From NCBI GenBank assembly GCA_963761525.1, contig CAVXHG010000004.1, positions 124,001 through 188,000 of the forward strand: 64,000 nucleotides of DNA, read 5' to 3'. This document shows, one piece after another, positions 8,518 to 17,633 of this stretch (positions within the stretch are counted from its first letter, which is position 1; each line of letters opens with the position of its first letter). Source of the DNA: BOG-931 sp963761525. Its GTDB lineage: Bacteria > Pseudomonadota > Alphaproteobacteria > Rhizobiales > Xanthobacteraceae. Position numbers and translations under genes: made by a program. Below the pieces are notes generated by a model that was not told where the DNA came from, made no database searches, and worked only from the letters and a program-made list of their open reading frames with translations.

Positions 8518-9825
8518 TCATCCCCGCGTCGATTGCCGGTTCAGTTCCGGCACCGACGCGGCTTCCAGTGCATCCTCAAAATTTCGCAAGCCGGTGCGTG
8601 GCGCGTTGACCAGCACTGCCATGTTCCCCGGCTTGTGCCGATTGGTCCGCATCAACTCGTGCGCATAAGGTATTTTATCCCACGGGAAAACGTCGCTCAT
8701 GCACGGGTCGATACGCTGATCGATCACGAACTGGTTGGCCGCGCTGGCTTGCTTGAGATGAGCGAAGTGCGAGCCTTGAATCCGCTTCTGCCGCATCCAC
8801 ACGTAACGCGCATCGAAGGTGATGTTGTAACCCGTGGTTCCGGCGCAGAACACAACCATGCCGCCGCGCTTGACGACGAGACATGACACCGGGAACGTCG
8901 CTTCACCGGGATGCTCGAACACAATATCGATATCGCGCTTGCCGGTGATGTCCCAGATCGCCTTGCCGAAGCGCCGCGCTTCTTTCACCCAGGCGTCGTA
9001 TTCGGGCGTGCCGACCTTCGGCATCGGACCCCAGCATTTGAATTCGTTGCGGTTGATCACGCCTTTGGCGCCGAGATTGAAGACGTATTCTGCTTTCGAC
9101 GGATCCGAAATGATGCCGATCGCATTGGCGCCGGAGGCCGCAACAAGCTGAACGCCGAACACGCCGAGACCGCCCGATGCGCCCCAGATCAAAACATTGT
9201 CGCCGGGCTTGAGCGTGTGCGGAGGATGACCGAACAGCATGCGATAGGCCGTAGCGAGCGTCAGGGTGTAGCAGGCCGCTTCTTCCCAGGAGAGATGCGC
9301 GGGCTTGAGCATCAACTGCCGCGATTGCACGCGACAGAATTGGGCGAATGAGCCGTCCGGCGTCTCGTAGCCCCAGATGCGCTGCGATGGCGACAACAGC
9401 GGATCGCCGCCATTGCAGTCCTCATCGTCGCCGTCATCCTGATTGCAGTGAACGATGATCTCGTCGCCGACTTTCCAGCGATGGACCTTGGAGCCGATCG
9501 CCCAAACGATGCCGGAGGCGTCCGAGCCCGCAATGTGAAATGGATGTTTGTGACCGTCGAGTGGCGAGAGCGGAATGCCGAGACCAGCCCATACACCGTT
9601 GTAATTGACACCGCCGGCCATGACGTAAACCAGCACTTCATCCTCGGCGATCGGCCAGGTTGGAACGATCTCGCTTTGCATCGCCTGCTCCGGCGGGCCG
9701 TGACGCTCTTTTCGAATTGCCCACGCGTGCATGTTTGCCGGCACGTGACCGAGCGGCGGAATCTCGCCGATGTCGTAGAGGTCCTTGAGCGGCGCGGCAG
9801 ACGGTTTGATTTGCGCGACGGCCAT
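8518..9825 (-). CDS. ccr: Crotonyl-CoA carboxylase/reductase
   Basis: A 435-residue zinc-independent MDR-superfamily enzyme that reductively carboxylates crotonyl-CoA to ethylmalonyl-CoA with NADPH, the key step of the ethylmalonyl-CoA pathway. Visible features: N-terminal YDIGEIPPLGHVPANMHAWA, nucleotide-binding GASGGLGVFG, and the residues known to bind CO2 in this family: Asn in GVNYNGVWAG, Glu in WGYETPDGSFAQF and His in IQGSHFAHL. The frame runs open to 10245 without family similarity, so the ATG at 9825 is the start. mcd (3.1 kb) and ecm (11.9 kb) flank it. Confidence 0.95.
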   Translation of the reverse strand: MAVAQIKPSAAPLKDLYDIGEIPPLGHVPANMHAWAIRKERHGPPEQAMQSEIVPTWPIAEDEVLVYVMAGGVNYNGVWAGLGIPLSPLDGHKHPFHIAGSDASGIVWAIGSKVHRWKVGDEIIVHCNQDDGDDEDCNGGDPLLSPSQRIWGYETPDGSFAQFCRVQSRQLMLKPAHLSWEEAACYTLTLATAYRMLFGHPPHTLKPGDNVLIWGASGGLGVFGVQLVAASGANAIGIISDPSKAEYVFNLGAKGVINRNEFKCWGPMPKVGTPEYDAWVKEARRFGKAIWDITGKRDIDIVFEHPGEATFPVSCLVVKRGGMVVFCAGTTGYNITFDARYVWMRQKRIQGSHFAHLKQASAANQFVIDQRIDPCMSDVFPWDKIPYAHELMRTNRHKPGNMAVLVNAPRTGLRNFEDALEAASVPELNRQSTRG

Positions 9826-10024
9826 CACAGCCTCCGATAGCTTGCCCGAAGTCTGCCGCGTTTGATGTTGCAGCGCAATAATTACTTTTTGCGATACGGC
9901 ATAATTGGTCGCCGGGACCTGACAGCGGAACCGTGACGCCCTATGGTTGGAAGGCGCGGCTGTTGAGGAAAAAGCTGCGTACGTCACTGGCCTTTGCCGG
10001 GACGGGGAAAAACAGGGGAGTGCC

Positions 10025-10270
10025 ATGGGTATTATTGTTTGGCTGATCGTCGGCGCGATCGCCGGCTGGCTTGCCGGTATGGTCGTGAAGGGTGGCGGTT
10101 TCGGACTGATCGGTGACATCATCGTCGGCATCATCGGCGGCTTGATCGCCGGGTATTTGTTGCCGGTCGTTGGGCTTCCGATTGGATCGGGCCTTGTTGG
10201 TGAAATCATCGATGCCTTCATCGGCGCGGTGATCCTGTTGATCATCCTGCGTCTGGTAAAACGCGCGTAA
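10025..10270 (+). CDS. GlsB/YeaQ/YmgE family small membrane protein
   Basis: An 81-residue glycine-rich hydrophobic protein with three membrane segments (MGIIVWLIVGAIAGWLAGM; DIIVGIIGGLIAGYLLP; C-terminal IIDAFIGAVILLIILRL). This is the transglycosylase-associated/YeaQ family, often stress-induced. Start at 10025 is chosen because AGGGGAG lies 4-5 bases upstream and the family always begins at MGII. The gene is monocistronic: a hairpin with a T tract follows immediately. Confidence 0.88.
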   Translation: MGIIVWLIVGAIAGWLAGMVVKGGGFGLIGDIIVGIIGGLIAGYLLPVVGLPIGSGLVGEIIDAFIGAVILLIILRLVKRA

Positions 10271-10296
10271 CGGGGCCAACGGCCCGCGCGTTTTTG
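10262..10296 (+). terminator. Probable intrinsic terminator after the YeaQ-like gene
   Basis: GGGCC (10273-10277), loop AAC, GGCCC (10281-10285) sits inside an outer CGCGC/GCGCG pairing and is followed by TTTTTG. It overlaps the last codons and stop of the upstream gene. Confidence 0.55.
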
Positions 10297-10353
10297 TCTT
10301 TAAGGGTTCTTCAAGGCGCACCGGCCTAGCTTTCGCGCAAAGCGAGGCTAGGC

Positions 10354-11814
10354 ATGTCGGGGCAGACCATTGGGCTGAGCCGCAGTGTCGACGCCCGGGC
10401 AACCTTGCCCTGGCTCGTCGCTGCGGCGGTCTATTTGCTGCTGATGGCGCTGGGCAGCCGGCTTATCGCTGATCCTGACATCTATTGGCATATTGCGCTG
10501 GGTCGCCTCATCCTCGATCAACACGCGCTGCCTGCGATCGACCCGTTCTCGGCCAGGAATCATGGCGCGCCTTGGGTCGATTACGAGTGGTTGTCGCAGG
10601 TTGGCTACGCCCTCGCTTATCGGCTCGGTGGCTGGATTGCGGTTGCGGCACTGACTGCCGGCGCTGCCGCTTTCGCGCTGGGCCAATTGACCCGCTACCT
10701 GCTGGCGTACTGGCGACCGGTGCCGGTAACCATCGCAGTGCTTGCCGCACTCACTTTGACGGCGCCGCATATGGTGGCGCGGCCGCATATGCTGGCGCTG
10801 CCGCTGCTCGTCATCTGGATTGCGGAACTGATCCGGACGGTGGACGACGAACGGCTGCCGTCATGGCGGCTGCTGCCCGTGATGACGCTGTGGGCCAACT
10901 TGCACGGTAGTTTCCTGTTCGGGCTCGCCATGATCGGGCCGATCGCCGCCGAAGCGATTTGGCGCGCGCCGGCAACAGAACGCCTGCGTGCGGCGAAAAG
11001 CTGGATACTGTTTGGCGCATTGGCGCTCGCCGCCGCCTGCATCAATCCTTACGGCCCGGAAATGCTCGTGGCGAACGTCCGATTACTTTTGCTCGGGCAC
11101 GCGCTGCCGGTCATCATCGAATGGCGGCCGGAGGATTTCTCCCATTTCGATCCTTACGAGATGATCATGCTGGCGGCAGTAGGTTTTGCACTGCTGCGCG
11201 GCGTGCGATTGCCGCCGTTTCGCATCATGATGCTGCTTGGCGTCTTGCACTTGAGCCTGTCGCAGTCGCGTAATGCCGACCTGCTCGGCATGCTGGCGCC
11301 GCTGTTTGTCGCGCGTCCGCTGGCGGAGCAATTCGGTGCGCTCGCCGCCGACATGACCGGTGCGATTGGTCTTCGCCCGCCAAAGCTCGTATTCGCCGCC
11401 GGCACGCTCATGGTTGCCGTCATCGGCGGCACGATTGGCGCGTTCGGTCATGTTGCGCCCGCCGCCAACATCACACCCGCCGCCGCAGTCAACACGCTTG
11501 TAAACAAAGAGCATGGTCCGATCCTCAATAGCTATGAATTCGGCGGCTATCTCGATTTCGTCGGCATACCGCCGTTCATCGATGGCAGAGCCGATCTCTA
11601 TGGCGCGCCATTCGTCCAGCGCTATTACCGCGGCGTCATGCTGGAAGACCTTCCGGATTTCCTGAAACTCCTCGATGACTACAAGATCGAAACAGCGCTC
11701 TTGATTCCGGCTACACCGGCGGTGGCGCTGCTGGACCGCCTGCCCGAGTGGCGGCGTGTCTACGCCGACGACATCGCCGTCATCTACACGCGCCAGCACG
11801 CCGCAGCAAAATAA
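10354..11814 (+). CDS. Multi-pass membrane protein, GT-C glycosyltransferase-like
   Basis: A 486-residue integral membrane protein with roughly ten hydrophobic helices and a soluble C-terminal portion. Near the N-terminus DPDIYWHIALGRLILDQ followed by ALPAIDPFS resembles the acidic first periplasmic loop of GT-C-type (Dol-P-Man/PMT-like) enzymes, but no complete catalytic signature is recognised. The C-terminal part (FGGYLDFVGIPPFIDGRADL) is conserved in a family of uncharacterised alphaproteobacterial proteins I know only as hypothetical. A role in envelope polysaccharide or lipid modification is possible but unproven. It lies between two ethylmalonyl-CoA genes with no obvious link. Confidence 0.7.
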   Translation: MSGQTIGLSRSVDARATLPWLVAAAVYLLLMALGSRLIADPDIYWHIALGRLILDQHALPAIDPFSARNHGAPWVDYEWLSQVGYALAYRLGGWIAVAALTAGAAAFALGQLTRYLLAYWRPVPVTIAVLAALTLTAPHMVARPHMLALPLLVIWIAELIRTVDDERLPSWRLLPVMTLWANLHGSFLFGLAMIGPIAAEAIWRAPATERLRAAKSWILFGALALAAACINPYGPEMLVANVRLLLLGHALPVIIEWRPEDFSHFDPYEMIMLAAVGFALLRGVRLPPFRIMMLLGVLHLSLSQSRNADLLGMLAPLFVARPLAEQFGALAADMTGAIGLRPPKLVFAAGTLMVAVIGGTIGAFGHVAPAANITPAAAVNTLVNKEHGPILNSYEFGGYLDFVGIPPFIDGRADLYGAPFVQRYYRGVMLEDLPDFLKLLDDYKIETALLIPATPAVALLDRLPEWRRVYADDIAVIYTRQHAAAK

Positions 11815-11937
11815 GCGCGGTCATTCCGCCGGTGACGCCTCTGCAGCCCTGAAACACGCCGAAGTTGATGTTGCATTGCAGCAAGATCCGCGTCAGATTG
11901 GTGACGCCGGAGTCCCGAACAACCACGCGACAAGCCA

Positions 11938-13920
11938 GTGCGCGACAAACCTTGGATTTTTCGGACTTATGCCGGGCACTCGACCGCCGCGGCCTCCAAT
12001 GAGCTTTACCGTAAGAACCTGAGCAAAGGGCAGACCGGACTCTCGGTCGCCTTCGATCTGCCGACCCAGACCGGATACGACAGCGATCACGTGCTGGCGC
12101 GCGGCGAGGTCGGCAAGGTCGGCGTGCCGATCAACCATCTCGGCGACATGCGCGCGCTGTTCGACGACATCCCGCTTGCCAAGATGAATACCTCGATGAC
12201 CATCAATGCCACTGCCGCGTGGCTGATGGCGCTCTACATCGCGGTGGCCGACGAGCAGGGCGCGCCTCGTGACGCGCTGCAAGGCACGATCCAGAACGAC
12301 ATCATCAAAGAATACCTGTCGCGCGGCACTTATGTGTTTCCGCCGAAGCCATCGATGCGGCTGATCAAGGACATCGCGATCTTCACGACGAGCGAGCTGC
12401 CGAAGTGGAATCCGATGAACATCTGCTCGTATCACCTGCAGGAAGCGGGCGCGACGCCGGTGCAGGAACTCGCCTATGCGCTCGCCACCGCGGTCGCCGT
12501 GCTCGATACGGTGAAGAACTCAGGCGAAGTGACACAGGAGAAGTTCAGCGAGGTGGTCGGCCGCATCTCGTTTTTCGTCAATGCGGGCATGCGGTTCGTC
12601 ACCGAAATCTGCAAGATGCGCGCCTTCGTCGACCTCTGGGAAGAAATCACGCGCGAACGCTACGGCGTCACCGATCCTAAGCAGCGGCTGTTTCGTTATG
12701 GCGTGCAGGTCAACTCGCTGGGCCTTACCGAGCCGCAGCCGGAGAACAACGTCGCCCGTATCCTGATCGAGATGCTCGCGGTGACGCTGTCGAAAAAGGC
12801 GCGCGCCCGCGCGGTGCAGTTGCCGGCCTGGAACGAGGCGCTCGGCCTGCCGCGGCCGTGGGACCAGCAATGGTCGCTGCGCATGCAGCAAATCCTCGCC
12901 TACGAGACGGACCTCCTGGAATACGGCGACCTGTTCGACGGCTCCAAGGTAATGGACGCCAAGGTTGAGGAGCTCAAACGCGAAGCGAAGGAAGAGCTCA
13001 AACGCATCGAGGAGATGGGCGGCGCCATCAACGCGGTGGAAACCGGCTACATGAAGCAGCAGCTCGTCGCCTCGGCGAGCGCACGTTTCGAGGCGATCGA
13101 GCGCGCCGAGCAGATCGTCGTCGGCGTCAACAAATACGTCGAGACCGAGCCGTCGCCGCTGACCGGCGGCATCGACGCCATCATGACGGTGTCGGCGGAA
13201 GCCGAACGAGATCAGCTCGAGCGGCTCGAAGCCTGGCGCGCGCAGCGCGACGGCGCGAAAGTCGCCGCAGCGCTGCAAGACCTCAAACGTGCCGCCGCCG
13301 GTCAGGGCAACATCATGCCGGCGTCGATCACCTGCGCGAAGGCAGGCGTCACCACCGGGGAATGGGGTTGGACGCTGCGCCAGGCGCTCGGCGAATATCG
13401 CGCGCCGACCGGTGTCGGCCACGCCATGCGCAACGACGTCGAAGGACTCGACGACATTCGCAGCGAGGTTGACCGCGTGTCGCGAAAGCTCGGACGGCGG
13501 ATGACGCTCCTGGTCGGTAAGCCGGGGCTCGACGGCCACTCCAATGGCGCCGAGCAGATCGCCGTGCGCGCCCGCGACGCCGGCATGCAGGTGGTCTACG
13601 AAGGAATCCGGCTCACGCCGGAGGAGATCGTCGAGGCGGCGATGGCTAAAAAGCCCCATGTCATCGGGCTGTCGATCCTGTCGGGCAGCCATCTGCCGCT
13701 GGTGAAGGACGTGGTGAGCCGGTTGCGCGAAGCCACTAACGTCGACATTCCGGTGGTGGTGGGCGGCATCATTCCGCCGGAGGACGCCAGCGCGCTGAAA
13801 GATGCGGGCGTTACCGAGGTCTATACGCCGAAAGATTTCGAGCTGAACCGGATCATGAGCGACCTTTGCCGCATCGTTGAAGACTCGGCAGACGCAGCAA
13901 ATGCCGACGCGGCGGAATGA
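11938..13920 (+). CDS. ecm: Ethylmalonyl-CoA mutase (adenosylcobalamin-dependent)
   Basis: A 660-residue mutase of the methylmalonyl-CoA mutase superfamily. The N-terminal barrel shows RTYAGHSTAAASNELY, GLSVAFDLPTQTGYDSDH and MNTSMTINATAAW. The C-terminal domain, from about residue 520, carries the cobalamin base-off motif DGHSNGAEQIA (DxHxxG) with SILSGSHLP and VVGGIIPP. The signature and length fit Ecm, which isomerises (2R)-ethylmalonyl-CoA to methylsuccinyl-CoA, rather than methylmalonyl-CoA mutase. Translation appears to begin at GTG 11938: the frame closes at a TGA at 11902 and offers no ATG. No clear Shine-Dalgarno is seen. The stop abuts the stop of the convergent kinase gene. Confidence 0.93.
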   Translation: MRDKPWIFRTYAGHSTAAASNELYRKNLSKGQTGLSVAFDLPTQTGYDSDHVLARGEVGKVGVPINHLGDMRALFDDIPLAKMNTSMTINATAAWLMALYIAVADEQGAPRDALQGTIQNDIIKEYLSRGTYVFPPKPSMRLIKDIAIFTTSELPKWNPMNICSYHLQEAGATPVQELAYALATAVAVLDTVKNSGEVTQEKFSEVVGRISFFVNAGMRFVTEICKMRAFVDLWEEITRERYGVTDPKQRLFRYGVQVNSLGLTEPQPENNVARILIEMLAVTLSKKARARAVQLPAWNEALGLPRPWDQQWSLRMQQILAYETDLLEYGDLFDGSKVMDAKVEELKREAKEELKRIEEMGGAINAVETGYMKQQLVASASARFEAIERAEQIVVGVNKYVETEPSPLTGGIDAIMTVSAEAERDQLERLEAWRAQRDGAKVAAALQDLKRAAAGQGNIMPASITCAKAGVTTGEWGWTLRQALGEYRAPTGVGHAMRNDVEGLDDIRSEVDRVSRKLGRRMTLLVGKPGLDGHSNGAEQIAVRARDAGMQVVYEGIRLTPEEIVEAAMAKKPHVIGLSILSGSHLPLVKDVVSRLREATNVDIPVVVGGIIPPEDASALKDAGVTEVYTPKDFELNRIMSDLCRIVEDSADAANADAAE

Positions 13921-15108
13921 TCACGGCTTCAAGCCGGCAAATGCCTCGGCAAGCGCACTCGGACTGATCGGTTTGTGCAAATAAGCATTCATGCCGGCGG
14001 TTCTGGCCGCCGCTTCATCGCCGGTCTCGGTGCGTCCGGAAATCCCGATGATCGGCGTCTCGCCGTGCGGACCGGCAAGTGCACGAATTCGCCGCGTCGT
14101 TTCCACTCCGTCGATGCCAGGGAGCTTCACGTCCATCAGCACGACATCATAGCCGCGTCTGACCGCCTCTACCGCTTCTTCGCCGCTGCCGACAAAGTCG
14201 GTACGATGGCCAAGCTCGGTGAGAATGGTGTTGAGGATCACACGGCCGTACGGATTATCCTCCACGCACAGCACGGCGAGGCGGCGAGCGGCGGCAGGCG
14301 TTTGTTGCGAGCGACCACCCTCTCCTGTTGCGGCAGTCGCGACCGGCAACACGGCGGAGAACTGAAACCGCGAACCGCGGCCGGAAGTGCTGGTGACGGT
14401 AAGATCGCCACGCATAAGCTTGGCCAGACGCTTGACGACGACGAGACCAAGACCTGCCCCGCCATAGCGCCGCGCAATCTCCGGGTTTGCCTGCCGGAAC
14501 GCACGAAACAGTCGCTTGATCTCATCGCGCGTGAGGCCGATGCCGCTGTCGGTGACCGTGAAAACCAGTTTTGTTTGCCCACGCGCCGCGCGCGCCGATC
14601 GCGCGTCGAGCTGAATCGTGCCGCGCTCGGTAAACTTCACCGCGTTGTCGATCAGATTTTCGATCGCGGCGCGAAGCCGGACCGCATCGCCAATGACGAT
14701 TTCCGGCAGACTGTCGGCAATGCTCACATCAACGCGCAAGCCTTTGGTTTCTGCTCGGGCTCTAAGCGCCTCGGAAAGATCGTCGACCAAGCGCCGTGGC
14801 CGGAACGCTTGTTGCTGCAAGACAATGTCGCCGACATTGGCCTTGGCGGCATCGATCACCAGAGTCGTAAGCGCAGCAAGGTGCTCGGCGCTGGTCTTGA
14901 TATCCGAGGCCCAGCGCCGTTCGCGCTCGCCGAGATTGGAGCTCGCCAGCAATTCGCCGAGCGCCAGAATGCCGGTGAGCGATGTGCGGATGTCGTGAGC
15001 AAAGGCCGCAAGCGCGGTCTCGGTCGCGGGCGCGGCAAGACTGCCGCGCGTTTCGCGCCGTCGCACAGACTTCGCAGCGGACTTTTTCTTGGCCCTTGTT
15101 CGCACCAT
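13921..15108 (-). CDS. Soluble hybrid sensor histidine kinase with receiver domain
   Basis: A 395-residue kinase from the ATG at 15108 (a GTG at 15135 would add nine residues). After a basic N-terminus comes the H box AFAHDIRTSLTGILALGELL, the HATPase N box ENLIDNAVKFTERG, G1 DSGIGLT and G2 GGAGLGLVVVKRL, then a C-terminal receiver with acidic VEDN, phospho-acceptor DVVLMDVKLPG and lysine in YLHKPISP. There is no transmembrane or PAS/GAF input domain, so it is cytoplasmic and must be activated by a partner or by its termini. It converges on ecm with no intervening base. Confidence 0.9.
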   Translation of the reverse strand: MVRTRAKKKSAAKSVRRRETRGSLAAPATETALAAFAHDIRTSLTGILALGELLASSNLGERERRWASDIKTSAEHLAALTTLVIDAAKANVGDIVLQQQAFRPRRLVDDLSEALRARAETKGLRVDVSIADSLPEIVIGDAVRLRAAIENLIDNAVKFTERGTIQLDARSARAARGQTKLVFTVTDSGIGLTRDEIKRLFRAFRQANPEIARRYGGAGLGLVVVKRLAKLMRGDLTVTSTSGRGSRFQFSAVLPVATAATGEGGRSQQTPAAARRLAVLCVEDNPYGRVILNTILTELGHRTDFVGSGEEAVEAVRRGYDVVLMDVKLPGIDGVETTRRIRALAGPHGETPIIGISGRTETGDEAAARTAGMNAYLHKPISPSALAEAFAGLKP

Positions 15109-15217
15109 GACATCCAGCCGGTCCCACAATGCCACGCCGGCGCCGTGAAAAGAACCGGCACTTTGTTAGTGCCGTGCGATTTTGCCTGAATGCAAGCGAG
15201 CAATTTTTAGACGCCAG

Positions 15218-16106
15218 CTAACGCCCTAATCCCACCATGCGCCTGATATCCGTCGCGCCCGCGCCCTCGGCCCGCAATTCACGCAGGCTTTTGGCCTGTG
15301 CCGATTTGGATAGCTTGTTGCCCTCGGAGTCGAGAATGAGTTTGTGATGATGATAATTCGGCTCCGGCAGGCCGAGCAGCGCCTGCAACAGGCGATGAAT
15401 GCTGGTCGACCAGAACAGGTCCCGTCCACGAACGATATCGCTCGCGCTCTGAAGGGCGTCATCGACAGTGACAGCAAGATGATAACTGGTCGGTATCTCC
15501 TTGCGCGCCAGAACGACGTCGCCCCATATCTGCGGCACTGCTGTCACGCGCCCGGTCTGGCCCTGCGGACCGAACGCCGGTTTCGGTCCAGGTCAGCACA
15601 CCGGCGAGGGCCACCGCGGCGTCCGTGGCGAGCCGCAACGCATAGGGTTCACCAGCGGCGATGCGGCGTTCGCGCTCGGCGGGCGAAAGCTTTCGCGCCC
15701 GCCCCGGATAAATCGGCGCGCCGTCGGGATCGCGCGGCCAGTGCGATCCCGACGGTCCATGCCGTTCACGTTCCGCGACCAGCGCCGCAATCTCGCTTCG
15801 GCTCTCGAAACTCGGATAGAGCAGTCCTTGCGCGTTGAGCTTGGCGATTGCGGCCTGATAATCGCCGAAGTGCTCGCTCTGCCGCCGTACCGGCCGCTCC
15901 CAGGTCACGCCGAGCCAGGCGAGATCTTCGTAGATCGCGACCTCGTATTCCGGGCGCGCACGGGTCGCGTCGATGTCCTCGATGCGCAGCAGCAACCGCC
16001 CGCCGCGTTCGCGCGCCATGTCATGATTGAGCAACGCCGAATAGGCATGGCCCAGGTGCAGGTATCCGTTCGGGCTCGGCGCGAAACGCAGAATGCGGGT
16101 GTACAT
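15218..16106 (-). CDS. gluQ: Glutamyl-Q tRNA(Asp) synthetase, frameshifted
   Basis: GluQ glutamylates queuosine at the wobble position of tRNA-Asp. The N-terminal frame has class-I signatures RFAPSPNGYLHLGHAYSAL (HIGH region) and LLLRIEDIDATRARPEYE. The C-terminal frame has GRDLFWSTSIHRLLQALLGL and KLSKSAQAKSL (KMSKS-like), ending at 15218. The two halves are in different frames: near 15575 the minus strand reads ACCGGCGTTCGG where ACCGGCTTCGG would keep the frame, one extra base. Removing it gives a 295-residue protein of normal length without the tRNA-binding domain, as expected. Start at ATG 16106, with a GTG at 16115 as alternative. Confidence 0.85.
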
Positions 16107-16171
16107 CGACGTCACGCTATTCGAGAGTGTCGCTTGACCGGCGCCTTCCCGTCGCCAATTCAATAGCACCA

Positions 16172-16867
16172 ATGGCCAAACTCTCCCACATCCGCACCGA
16201 GAGCGACCTCGACAACGGCATCGCTGCGCTGATTGCGGCCGAACCGCGATTTTCCGCACTGATCGTGACAGCGGGGCGGCCACCGTTGCGGCGGCGCCCG
16301 GACGGCTTCGCTGGCCTCGCCACGACGATTGTTTCGCAGCAGCTTTCGACCGCGAGCGCCGGCGCGATCTGGGGCCGGCTCGCCGCTGCATTCGACCCTT
16401 TCGAGCCGGCCGCCATCATCCGCGCACGCGCGCCACGGCTGGCCAAGGCCGGCCTGTCGTCGCCGAAAATCCGCACGCTAAAAGAAATCGCGCGCGCCAT
16501 TGCGCAAGGAAGGTTGCCACTCACCACGCTCGCCGATCTCCCGGCTGACGAAGCCCATGCTACGCTCACCGCAATCCATGGCATCGGGCCATGGACCGCA
16601 GATATTTATCTCTTGTCTTGCCTCGGCCACGCCGACGCCTGGCCGGCGGGCGATCTTGCTTTGCAGGAGGCGGCGCGTCTTGCCTTCGGCTTGCGCACGC
16701 GACCGACGGCAAAGGAAATGGTCACGCTCGCCGAACCGTGGCGGCCCTGGCGCTCGGTGGCGGCGCGGGTGTTGTGGACCTATTATCGTTCGGTCAAAGG
16801 GCGAGAGGGCGCGCCCGTGCAACCGGCAAAGCCTGCCAAAGCGAAGCGAGGTCGGAATGGCCGGTGA
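16172..16867 (+). CDS. AlkA-type DNA-3-methyladenine glycosylase II
   Basis: A 231-residue HhH-GPD base-excision repair enzyme that removes alkylated purines. Motifs: TTIVSQQLSTASAGAIW (start of the helical core), AIHGIGPWTADIYLL (helix-hairpin-helix) and DAWPAGDLALQ, which holds the catalytic aspartate. The C-terminus WRPWRSVAARVLWTYY is typical. ATG 16172 (MAKLSHIR) is preferred to the in-frame 16127. It overlaps the following esterase gene by 11 bases, implying a two-gene operon. It is divergent from gluQ with about 65 bases between starts. Confidence 0.88.
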   Translation: MAKLSHIRTESDLDNGIAALIAAEPRFSALIVTAGRPPLRRRPDGFAGLATTIVSQQLSTASAGAIWGRLAAAFDPFEPAAIIRARAPRLAKAGLSSPKIRTLKEIARAIAQGRLPLTTLADLPADEAHATLTAIHGIGPWTADIYLLSCLGHADAWPAGDLALQEAARLAFGLRTRPTAKEMVTLAEPWRPWRSVAARVLWTYYRSVKGREGAPVQPAKPAKAKRGRNGR

Positions 16868-17522
16868 GCTCGATGGTCCGCGACTTTCTCCGAAGTCGGG
16901 AAGCGCACGGCAGCTTGTGGTTTTCCTCCACGGCTACGGCGCCGATGGCAATGACCTGATCGATATCGGCCGCGCCTGGCAAGAGATGCTGCCGCACGCC
17001 GCTTTCGTATCGCCGCACGCACCGGAGCCGTGCGGGCAAGCACCGGTCGGCCGACAATGGTTTCCGCTCACGATGCGGGATCCGAACGAACGCTGGCTTG
17101 GCGTCCAAAAAGCCGCACCGACGCTGACGCATTTTCTGGATGCAGAACTTGCCCGCCACAAACTGCCGCCATCCGCGCTGGCGCTCGTTGGCTTCAGCCA
17201 GGGTACGATGATGGCACTTCATGTCGGCCTGCGCCGCGCCACGGCGCCCGCCGCCATCGTCGGCTATTCCGGCGTGCTGGTGACGCCGCCCGATCTGGAC
17301 CCGGAAAAGTTCGCCGCCGAAATCACATCCCGGCCGCCTGTGCTGCTCGTACATGGCGACCGCGACGACCTGATCCCGCCGCAGGCGCTGTTTCAGGCCA
17401 CTCAGGGCCTTGCCGCCCTCGAAGTGCCGGTCGAATGGCATCTGTCGGCCGGGATCGGCCACGGCATCGACGGCGAAGGTTTACGCCACGGCGGTGAGTT
17501 TCTCGCCCGCCGCTTCAAATAA
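16857..17522 (+). CDS. Carboxylesterase/phospholipase-like alpha/beta hydrolase
   Basis: A 221-residue serine hydrolase of the YpfH/carboxylesterase II family. The fold opens with LVVFLHGYGADGNDL, the nucleophile elbow is GFSQGTMMAL, and the Asp and His of the triad are in LLVHGDRDDLIPP and SAGIGHGIDGEG. No signal peptide, so it is cytoplasmic. The ATG at 16857 lies inside the end of the glycosylase gene and is preceded by GCGAGG, so translation is probably coupled. Natural substrates of the family are short acyl esters or lysophospholipids; the specific one here is unknown. Confidence 0.87.
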   Translation: MAGELDGPRLSPKSGSARQLVVFLHGYGADGNDLIDIGRAWQEMLPHAAFVSPHAPEPCGQAPVGRQWFPLTMRDPNERWLGVQKAAPTLTHFLDAELARHKLPPSALALVGFSQGTMMALHVGLRRATAPAAIVGYSGVLVTPPDLDPEKFAAEITSRPPVLLVHGDRDDLIPPQALFQATQGLAALEVPVEWHLSAGIGHGIDGEGLRHGGEFLARRFK

Positions 17523-17633
17523 ACGGCTGAAATTGCTTGATTATTTAACGGCGAGTTGCTGTTTCCAGTAACGCTTTTCTAGCACTTTTCCAGCACTTTA
17601 GGCTCAGAAACGCCGTGCTGGATTAGATTGGCC

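Noticed and set aside
10354..11814. Naming the membrane protein a defined mannosyltransferase
   Set aside because: Only a weak resemblance of the first loop to GT-C enzymes; the catalytic pattern cannot be confirmed by eye.
13975..15189. 404-codon plus-strand open frame opposite the histidine kinase
   Set aside because: The kinase H, N, G boxes and receiver are unambiguous on the minus strand.
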